Assembly (NCBI RefSeq): GCF_963422355.1
Contig: NC_085086.1
Coordinates: 9,162,936-9,226,935 of the forward strand
Length of the DNA stretch: 64,000 nucleotides
Direction of reading: 5' to 3'
Source: Corticium candelabrum
Taxonomy: Eukaryota > Porifera > Homoscleromorpha > Homosclerophorida > Plakinidae
Each line of letters starts with the position of its first letter. Within the stretch, counting starts at the first letter, position 1. Under the pieces are notes generated by a model. The model worked only from the letters and a program-made list of their open reading frames with translations. It did not search any database and was not told where the DNA came from. The position numbers and the translations under genes were made by a program. This document shows, piece by piece, positions 36,041-46,600 of this stretch.

Positions 36041-37942
36041 AAAGCTTGTGGTAAATTTGCAATACTGCAGGAAAAGTATAAAACTGAAAAATATTTTATC
36101 ACAACTGTAGAGTTCTCTAGTCATGTCTGCCATTGAAATGCTGATTGTGTTGAAGCTACCAATTCCAGCTGCAAACCTCGTTTCGTTGGTGACGGCAGAG
36201 AATATTGTTTTGAATGTTTAGTTTAACTATATTTTTAGTAATGTGTATAAAATTTACCAGCAAACTTTCAACATTGTTTTAGAATTTACCAACCAGGTTG
36301 CGTTACTTGTATCTGCAGCATGATTCGATTGCCAAGAATCGTGCGATCTTCCGTTTGGTTCTACTCAATGGTACTTGAATGGTCAACTTCTAGACCACTT
36401 TAATACTAAATCTAGATTTGCGATTTCAATAAGCAGACGAGGACTTTCCATTACAAAGCTAAAGTTGGAAGATGCTGGTAAGTATACATGCAAGGTTTCC
36501 AGCGACGGGATTACTTGTGAACGACATAGACATCTGGATGTCATCAATCCAAGCAACCAATTTTCGGCAATTTTTCAATGCTATAAGAAGCATTTAAATT
36601 TAATATTTTCTTCAATATTTAATTTCTTTAATAGATAAGTTAATAATTAAAAATAAAAGTGAATTGAACAGCTCTAAAATTATTTATTAAATTAATAATT
36701 GTTTGCAACAAAGGTTGATTTGTTGAGCTACTTTCAGACGTTTCTACAGATTGACATAATCAAATGTCGTATTAAATCGACTTTCTAAACGGTACGATCA
36801 GTAATTGTAAATAATCCTATCGTAATACCAATATTTAAACTAGCGAAGAAACTCTAATGATTTTTTGTAAACGCGGTACTATGTTAAGAGCTGCGATGCC
36901 ATCTTTATGGTTCAACGAGTTTCAGCACGTGGTACTGCAATGTGGAGAACTATTGTGCAATTTGCAATTAGTTAGAATAGCACACAACACATGCAACGTA
37001 CACATCATGCATGATCACATGCGAATACTGCGGGGTGTATTCCTCAATTATCTTTCTCATTCAATTGAGTAATAGTCGTTATGTTCCGTTGATATATTTT
37101 ACTGTATAACATCTGCAGAGTATAGCAGACATGTAGCAATTCTTAAAATATTTCTAACTTGTATGGAGCATCCGATTGTGGAAAAGTTGTGCTAGAAAGC
37201 CATTTGTTGCTGGAGGCGACACGACTAGACCTGGTAAAATCCCATGGCAAGCAATGCTGTGTTCTCCTCGGTTGAGACAAAATTGTTGGGGAGTTCTCAA
37301 TTCAGAAAGAGGTGTGCTAACAGCAGCACATTGCTTAGAGTATCAGAGCATAAATAGAAAGACTATAACAGTTTGCTCGGGCAAACATTGCGGCAATTGG
37401 TCCGAATCTGGTTTTTTATCCAATTCCGTTTGTTCCAATTCTTTGTCGATAATCATACATCCAAATTTTAATCAACTTCTTTCGATCATGATATCGCCGT
37501 TTCGAAAATTACTCGTCCGGTAAACTGCAAATTTCAAACGATTATGCCAGTGTGTCCACCAAACAAGGCAAGAGATTCGTCATACTTCCGAGCTCAACAA
37601 AACGGCAGCGTCACTGGATGGGGTCGCGTAAATTCGACAGTCAACAGATCTAAATGTTTACGTAAAGGCGACGTCAGGTTAAAATCTCGCTAAGTTTGTC
37701 AAATAAAGCATCAAGGTTACCAAATAACTGAGAACATGTTGTGCGCTACTGATTACAACGTTGCCTGTGAAGGAGACAGTGGCGAACCTCTGGTGGTAAA
37801 AAGCAGGAAGGTTGGAGGTCGCAATGTGTTAGCAGAAGTTGTGAGTTGGGGAATTGGTTGTGGTGATGAGATAAAGTTAGGAGTTTACACAGATGTGATC
37901 AGTCATCTTGACTCTATCAAATCTACTTGTGGCATCAACTGA
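36041..37942 (+). pseudogene. Truncated protease pseudogene (end of Kazal, EGF-like, Ig, serine protease)
   Basis: Homology to genes A and B begins at the last codons of the Kazal exon (AAGCTTGTGGTAAA). The EGF exon has lost a Cys (TTC TCT AGT) and gains TGA. The Ig exon has lost its GT donor (GCTATAAG where A has GTTGTAAG). The protease exon lacks one A near 37,475, has TAA at 37691, reads CWG for CGG, and has GDSGEP instead of GDSGGP. It is a clear relic between genes A and B. Confidence 0.93.
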
Positions 37943-38254
37943 ATATTGCCGTATATAAAAATTATCTCCATACCAAGGAAAACAAAGAAAGTTTGATTTT
38001 TCTTACTGCTTGTTACATGTTTGCATTTAACTTTTTAAACGCAGAAAATTTTAATGAATCGTCAAAACAAGAATATAGCAAAGTATTCGCAAATCAGACG
38101 TACTGGCTGTTCAAATTATAAAAGTTGGTGATTGTTCTAGACAATAACAGGATGCGGTTAAGTGCAGTTTTGAAATTCAATTAATCTAACCTCTACTCTG
38201 CAGTCATGATTATTCCTTAGGTAATGTTTACTATCATTTTAACACTGCTTACCT

Positions 38255-38420
38255 ACTGTAATGGATTAATCTCAATACGGGCGCTGTCGCCAAGCTTTAA
38301 TAACGTATTTACCAAACCCTTCTTCAAAATTTCTTTTTTATATTTTTTCAGATATCCGCAACCCAAACTAGATTTAACTAGTTGGTATTGCACATGAAAA
38401 AAATGTGCAGTAGCAAGAGT
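38255..38420 (-). pseudogene. Unrecognised minus-strand exon, copy 2 (frameshifted)
   Basis: The AG|GCCGACT acceptor is kept and the frame starts RPTLATAHFFHVQYQLVKS. An inserted base in the A run after YLKK moves the rest out of the frame shared by the other two copies. Confidence 0.4.
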
Positions 38421-40309
38421 CGGCCTAACCGTTTTAAATGTAATCAAAGGGCTTAATTACGATAGATTACATTTACTAACAACATAGATTTGTGCAATAT
38501 GATGTGTGGCTGGATCTACGATACCGCGGTCTGGATCGCGAGCAAGACGCACGGTACCAGTGTAACACCGACTAACTTACCGTCCGTACGTTCTCCAACA
38601 TAAATTTCACGGTTATTAAATAAGGATAGAGCTAGCAAAACACAATGTTCTAGATTGCGTACCTCTTAACGCTATTGTTTGCTCGTTTGCTTCCGTGCTT
38701 GAAGTTCACAGTTAATTAACACATCAGACTTACCTGATGAAGTGTGCATCCTCTTGTCGCTTCTCATTGCTTGTTTTCCACCGGTTAAAACGGCTCCTGA
38801 GCTGTGGAACACAGGGAAGGTCAACCACAATAAGCATTTACGCTGTCGCAGTCCTCGGATGGACAATAGAGCCACCTAGCACATCAATGCTATATGTAAA
38901 AACCACATGGCTACATCACCGTTTTTCAAAGTTTCAGTATTCTATTTTACACTATGTTAAAACAAAATACATTTACTTGTAATCCAGTAAAGTCAAGTTA
39001 CTGATAAAGCAAAAAGTGAAACCATGCTAATATATTGTTATAAATTTGAAATACACAATTTTTTGTGAAACAACAATCAACTTGTAAACAGATTATTTAC
39101 TATTACGTTTGAAAGCCACATAATTATATATTGTGTAACGAAATGAACAATACTCTGATGATGATTAAACATTAATAGCATCAATGATTTCAAAATTTAA
39201 TTACAATAACAAAAACAAGTTGCTTGCTTAATTTACGTCAAAACTCTTCTATTCAATTAAATTATCAAATCTTGTTCTATAACCTATCTGCCGGTTTTGA
39301 AAAGCTGTGTTGCTGTTAAACAAACTCTAATTATAAATACACAATATTGGACGCCACATGTCATTCGTCGCTTATCGACTCGTTGTTATCATTACAATAC
39401 AGTTACAGTATGCCTCTAAGTACAAGCGCAGTTAGGAAGACGTGACGGGGACTATGTATTTAAAAACGATCGCAAGAATCGAGTGGCCAACTGTTTTCCT
39501 AGTCCAAGTTAGTAGGTTTGATATTATATAGCTGACAATCTAATGACTCTTGAAAAACTGTATTATGTTCTTGGTTTTTTAGATTTCGACGACGTCAAAC
39601 ACTTACCAATAGCAAGTTTAATTAAGTACTCATTCTAAAAAAATTACAAAGACTATTTAATCGTAAATATTCAATGTAATACAAAGAAACTATTTTGATT
39701 AAGATGCTAGTTAACAATAATTATTTTAATTTAGATAGGCAGAAAGTAGGAATTTTAATATGATAATACTGGGTACACTTGATAACCCATTCAATAATCG
39801 AACATGACTAACCATTGAAATTGTATCAAATGAGTTCAAATTTGTATATACAAAACAAAAAACAGGTTTTTCCGTTTTATTCAAATAAATAATATTTGAC
39901 ACAGTCATCAACAAAACATCTCTTGCTACAGGCTATTCGCCTGCTTTAGATAAATGTGTGTCTTCTGGTAAGTGGAGATGGGGGCACTAATATCATATCT
40001 CAATCGTCGTTCCATCTGACTCGCTGTCGGTTCTTTCTATAGCTAATATTCTCTAAATTACAAACGTAGTAATTCTTAGAAGTGACAATATACTTTTATG
40101 CAGAGTCGTAGGCCTGATTGGGCTGCAGTCTTCAGTTTTAGTAGACCTTGCCAATTAGACATTTAACAAGACATTTAACTTTTGATTTTATTGACGCTAT
40201 TATTAATTGAATATTTCAAAATTTGCAAAATTTTGAAAGCAAACTGTACTCTTGTTGCGACATTGAGACACCATGTGTATCACGTTAGATATCACAGCTT
40301 GCATACCCG
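38421..40309. repeat. Protease-unit spacer (duplicated intergenic DNA)
   Basis: This stretch matches about 50,000–51,925 downstream of gene B throughout, and in part the sequence downstream of gene A (up to about 31,215). It includes the conserved ACGATACCGCGGTCTGGATC block. It is the spacer of the tandem unit and ends in the gene B promoter. Confidence 0.75.
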
Positions 40310-40391
40310 GATTAGAGAGTGTTGGACTAGTAGTCGAACGGTTGACAATCAGGTGATTTAGAGGTGGATTATTAGAACAGAGTTCAACAAG
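40310..40391 (+). promoter_or_regulatory. Probable 5' non-coding exon and promoter-proximal region of protease gene B
   Basis: The segment from ACCCGGATTAGAGAG to TTCAACAAG|GTAAGC matches 51,940–52,021 closely and 15,396–15,472 more distantly. A 194-base intron would link it to the signal-peptide exon. Confidence 0.5.
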
Positions 40392-40587
40392 GTAAGCAAC
40401 GTAAAATATAGCTACACAACATCAATCAAATACCGCCAAGCCTGATCGCATTGTCTTGACATGTCGATTTTAGACACAAACACGTCAGTTTCCTAACCCA
40501 GATAGCGTGTCGTGTAGGCTCTACGTAGTCGTGCTATGCTAGAGATTCAAAGTCAAATCTTAATAACATATTTTATATCTTCTAGAT

Positions 40588-40654
40588 ATGGATTTGATTT
40601 TAGCGTGGGCGGTGCTGTTGCAATATTGCTTCATCACGTCAGCTGCAGAGACAG
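40588..40654 (+). CDS. Gene B exon 1: signal peptide
   Basis: Encodes MDLILAWAVLLQYCFITSAA followed by ET, with phase 1 out at a GT donor. It aligns residue for residue with the gene A start. Confidence 0.87.
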
Positions 40655-43600
40655 GTTGATAGAATATACACTAAATTTATGTTAAAACAATCATTTACAA
40701 ATACTAGGTGCCTACTTCGCTTGCTACAATCCATCTGACAACGGAATGTCGTATATTGGTCCAAAATCAGAGTCAAGAAAAGGCACCAAGTGTTCACCAC
40801 AGACAAACGGTGAAATCTCTTATTGCAGAAATCTCGACAACTCGTCATCAAGTCCTTGGTGCTTAACAGCTAGCAGCACAAAAGAAATCTGCGATGTAGA
40901 TTCATCAACTACAACATAATGTCAAATTTATAGTAACAAAAATGTAGTTATTCAAGGAGGCTGTTCAATTAATGAAATGGCAAAATATTTCTCTCGGAAA
41001 AATTTAGAAAGAATCGTAACACCTGCTGTACGTACAGAAAAGACTTTTGATACTTTCATCATTTGCTTCTTCTCACCTTGAAATCTTGCCGGACATAAAT
41101 ATATCTGACTCTTATAAAACTAATAAGTTTTAGAAGCACTCAGTCTTCAGGTACAACTTATATCTCACGTAGACGTAACAGAACCGGGGCAGGATGGGCG
41201 ACCGCTCCTCCAATATCTTTATCTCCACCACAATGACAGAGTAAAAGTTTTCACATAATGACATTTTTCAAACTTTTAAATTCAACTTCTTGTAGAAGCC
41301 TATTATCCTAACTTGCGTATGATGCATTTCGTTTATCGTTCAAAGTCCAAATAAAAAGACAAGAAAAACGTTCTACTAGCAAGTTTTGCTTAGAAGATAT
41401 CGTTACGTTATCCCATCGCTTTGGGTACTACCTAGATGAAAGATATCACAGAGGCGTAGGCATATAACCAATGCAGAGTGGGAGGGACAGCCTAGTTGTT
41501 CCTCGTTTTCTTACACCTGTAGCTGATATGACCTATATTATATGTAGTAACCATTTGCAGCTGATTGGGCGTCATTGGCCACATGGTCCTCAGGGTTTCT
41601 TTGTCTCACCTCACATGCCTGCAACAGTTTATCATTACGGATCAAAAGCAGTAGACAAGCAAAGAGCTGCTCCTCGAGCGAATATTGCGTAGGAGATATC
41701 ATTACTTTCTCGCCTCTTCCCGGTACTACCTACAAGGTAGATCTCACCTCGCATGCCTGCAACAGAAATCGATCTATGAAAGCAGGAGCAACTGGAATGT
41801 CAGCCAACCACCGCAGGCTTTAGGTATAATGGATGCGTTCAAGTTGTTTCTTGTATTGAATAAAGGATTGCAGAAGGAGTTGGGTATTATCATCAATACC
41901 GTTATCATAATTCAAGATTTCTTGCTTAGTGATATTTGTAATACAATAATTATAGATTTAGTAACCGTCACAAATGACATTGTAAGCTATGTTTCTTGCT
42001 CTATTGTCTCTTAGCAATCTACTGCAAAAAGCCCCTTGATCCCTTGGATGGGCAATGTTCTGGAAACTCTTATCGGTACCAGGAAGTGGCTCAGTGTACA
42101 TGCAATGCCGGATACTTCATGATAGGCAGCACAGAGATAACATGCAACAATAGAGCTCTGTGGTCTCCATCTCCACCACAATGCCGAAGTAAGATTTTCT
42201 GATATAAAATCATAAATCTCGAATTCAATGTTCTTTCTTTAGGAGTCTATTGTCCTAACTTGCGGTATGATACAACTCGTTTATGGTTGAGCATCAAAAG
42301 AAGTAGACATGCAAAGAGATGCTCCTCGAGCAAATATTGCGTAGGAGATATCATTACTTTCTCGGCTCTTCCCGGGTACTACCTACAAGGTAGATCTTAC
42401 CTTGCATGTCTGCAGCAGAAATCGACCTATGAAAGCAGGGGCAACTGGAATGTCAGCCAACCACCGCAGGCTTTAGGTATAATGTATGCGTTCAAGTTGT
42501 TTCTTGTATTGAATAACAGACTTCAGAAAGGATTTTGGTATTATCATCAATACCGTCATCATAATTCAAGACTTTCTTGCTTACAGTGATATTTGCGAAA
42601 CACTAATTATAGATTTCAGTAACGGTAATACAAATGACATTGTAATATATGGTTCTTGCTCTATTGTCTCTTAGCGGTCAACTGCAGAAAACCCATTGAT
42701 CCAATCAATGGACGATGTTCAGGAAACTCCTATCGCCCTCAGGGAGTTGCTCGGTGTAGATGTGATGTTGGATACTACATAAAAGGCCGAAGAGATATAA
42801 CATGCAACGCTAGAGCAAACTGGTCTCCACCTCCACCAACTTGCAAAAGTAAGTTTCTCTAATCTAATGATTATTTTGAAACTCGATTTTTGTATTCTAG
42901 GGGTCTATTGCCCGGAACTGACGTATAATACAACTCGTTTATGGACAAAAGTGAAAAGCTGTTCTGCGGGAAGATTTTGCGTGGGCGATATGGTTACGTT
43001 CGTGCCTCGTCCTGGTTACTACCTGAAAGGTAGCTTTCACCTCAAATGCTTGCCACCGACATCAATCTACGAAAAGACAGGCAACTGGAATTCCAGCCAA
43101 CCACAAACATTTGGTATACACACTTTACTGGTTGGTAATAAAAAATTGTTTTATGTTATTTGTGTTGATCAGAAAAGACGTGCCCTCCTGTACCCTCAAA
43201 GATCAACAAAGGATCTGTCAATGGCACTGACAATACAATTCATTCCACAGTAGAATTTACATGCTCAGATGGCTACGAGTTAATAGATGGCGATTCTAGA
43301 ATAGTTTGTATGTCGTCGGGACAGTGGAGTGGAAAAAAACCAAGATGTCAACGTGAGTTTTCTAGACTAACATTAGTCGAATTCCTTCTCAGCTGTTTCT
43401 TACTAGACGTTTGCACTAATCGCGGCCCGCAAAACGGGTCTGCTCAACTTTGCGTCGTTCGAAACAGAAGGGCAGAATTAGTCTGTCTAGAAGCAGTCCA
43501 ATGCCCGTCAGATTTCACTCCGGTGTGCTCTAGTGATGCAGAAACTCACAACAACGTATGTCGTATGAAAATTGCCGGCTGCAAAAAGTACGGCGCTAGA

Positions 43601-46600
43601 GACACAACGACTGCTGTAGCTAAAGGACAATGTCGTTATGGTATGAAACAACTGGCAATTGTTTACCCTTTCATATTTTAATATTAATTAGGTGGAGTTT
43701 GTACTGAATCTCAACCGAGATCTCACAAATGAGCACCATCTTTACAATCTTGCATTTGCTGTAGAAAAAAAGGCATTTTCGTTTTAATTATCAGAATACA
43801 TTAGTCAAATAATAAACCTACAAATTTACAATTGATACCGTGCAAATGTAAAGAGAGGCTTAAACTATTAAAACGTTTGTTTTAATTATCAATTTTTAGC
43901 AAATCGTTGTATTGCTCCAAAAATGCAGACAAACCTAACTATATCGGACGGACCATATGAGTACCCCCATTCTATCACTATTGGTTGCATTGACGGTCAC
44001 GAAGTTCGTGGGGGCAGTGACGTATACGAATGGAAATGCTCAGAAAATGGAACATGGTTTGACACAAAGACAAAATTGCTTGGAAAAGTTCCGTCATGCG
44101 CACGTAAAATAGAACGATTTATTATATTATTGTTAACAACTATTCATTTTTGTATTTTAGCGAAAAACTGCAAAGAGCCAGCAGCGACTAAAGATTGCAC
44201 ATCAAGCGGAACATATTACCAGTACTCTGGAGTCATTAACTATACACGACCCTATGGCTATTGCATTGATGGTTCTAATAAAATCACTTGTAACAGCGAC
44301 GGCGAATGGTCAGGTCCACCACCTACATGTAGAAGTAAGAAAATTTTGGTATTAAATCCTTCATATTGCATCTGTATTGCAGCCAGTGTTATATGAAAAT
44401 GGATCTAGCATTACATCAATACAATTAGTTTCAGTTTTGTTCAGATGCAGCATTATATTTTGTGTCCATTTAGGAATTCGTTGCCCCCTTCTTGAATCTC
44501 CAGAACATGGCGATATAAAGTTTAAATCAGTAGAAAGGTTTGTGAACGACATAGCAGTTTATCGCTGCATTACCGGTTATGACATATACATGGACAAAAG
44601 TGTATCAAGGATTGTTCGCACGTGCTTACAACCAGAGGACCCTCGGCAATGTGTTGGAATATGGAGCGAAAAACCGCCATGTTGTATACGTACGTCCTGT
44701 TTGTGTTAATATTGTGACACTAATAACAGAATTGCATTACCATAGCGAGGTCATGTCCGGATCCTAATAATTCTAACTTCAGAAATGGACTCATACAAGG
44801 GAATGCGTATTTTTACCCAGAGACAATCTCACTTAACTGCATAAATGGTCACGAACTCGTTGGCGGTGGACCCTATTTTCAGTGCAATCAAAGTGGCCAG
44901 TGGCATGAAATATCAAAACACAGTAAAGAGGCATCAAACAAGACAAAAGAGAGAATCAATTTAGAACTTGAAAAAGTCAAGAATTGCATATCGCCAATAT
45001 CAGAAACAATCAGAACAAAGCACTTTTTACCCAAAGTAAGAAAATTCCCTTCCTGCCAAAGTAAGAATAGCAAATATTTAATATCTATTATTAAATCAGA
45101 CACCTGGTAATGTTCATGATTTATATATACATAGCTGTGTCGTGTGGACGACCTCCTTCGCTACTGAATGGAAGATATGAAGGACACGTCTTTAGCTACG
45201 GAGCCATGGTACGCTACCACTGCAACGTCGGACACTGTCTCGTTGGAAACAATACCTCCATTTGTTTGAAAGAAGGTTATTGGAGTTCAAACACTCACAG
45301 AAAATGTCAAAGTATATATATAACTACCAAAACAAAAATGAAATTGTCGAAAGATTTTAACTTGTATTGACTGGTTATAGTTCTGAAATGTCCTAATTTA
45401 CAATCGATATCAAATGGTTCAGTTTCGGTGTCGTCAAACTATTTGGGCGGAACGGCTACTTACCAATGCAAAACTGGCTTTGATATCATTGGTTCTCGTA
45501 CAACATCATGCCAGAAACATTCATCGCCGCATTGCAGTTTGACATGGACAGATCATCCACCAACATGTAGAGGTTATTGAATAAGGAATTTGTAGCACTT
45601 TTTTAACGTTCGAGTTGCTACTGACAATTACTTTTAGCTAAAGATTGCGGCGATCCGGGTGTCATTAGTCGCGGAAGAATAGCCGTGATCCAAGGAGACG
45701 GAAGGCGATATCCCAGTTACATCCAGTTTATATGCAATCTAGGATATCAAATTGTTGAAGGCACAGAGTTTATGACGTGTTCAAGTTCACAAGTGTGGAA
45801 GGGAAAACGGCCAAAGTGTCAACGTAACCGGTTACTAACTTACACTAGAAATAACTTCAATTGCTATTTATTTCAGCTGTTTATTGTGGTGCGTTGGAAA
45901 AACCCAAGAATGGTGAAATTGTAGGCAACAACTTCTATTTTGGAGAATCCGTGAGATTTTCTTGCAATAGAGGATACATGATGATAGGAAAAGAGACTTT
46001 AACGTGCGAGACGTCTGGTACATGGACAAATATTTCACCCAAATGTATTGGTACAGAGCGCTGCTTAAAAGTGCCATGAATGGCAGTTTTGTAAGTTCAA
46101 TTATGTCTTTAGAAACAAGATGTTTTCCAATTCAAAGACAGAAACATGGGCGTGTTGTTGGAACAGGCAACCAAATTGGCTCTATTCTTGTATTTCAATG
46201 TACGCTAGGATATGCCTTGAAGGGATCTTCAAAACTTCACTGCGTCCAAATCAAAAATTTACCAGCAAAATGGAGCATGCCAATACCGGAATGCCAAGGC
46301 AAATATTAAATTCCTTGCAGTTTTCTTTCAGATAAAGAATACGATGTTTTACAGCAATACGGTGCGAGCCTTTACAGCCTCCTAAAAACGGGTTTATCAG
46401 TGGCAGGAGTTACACGTTTCCGAATTTTGTTGTGTATGCATGTAAAGAAGGTTATAAACTTAGTGGAGAATCAAAGCGCAACTGCAATGGATCTGGACAA
46501 TGGAAAGGATTAGCGCCAAATTGCCAACGTATGGAAGCAGTTGTCACAAAAATATCCTTACCGCAATTCTGATTCAGTCCTTTTTGTCTAGGTATTACAT

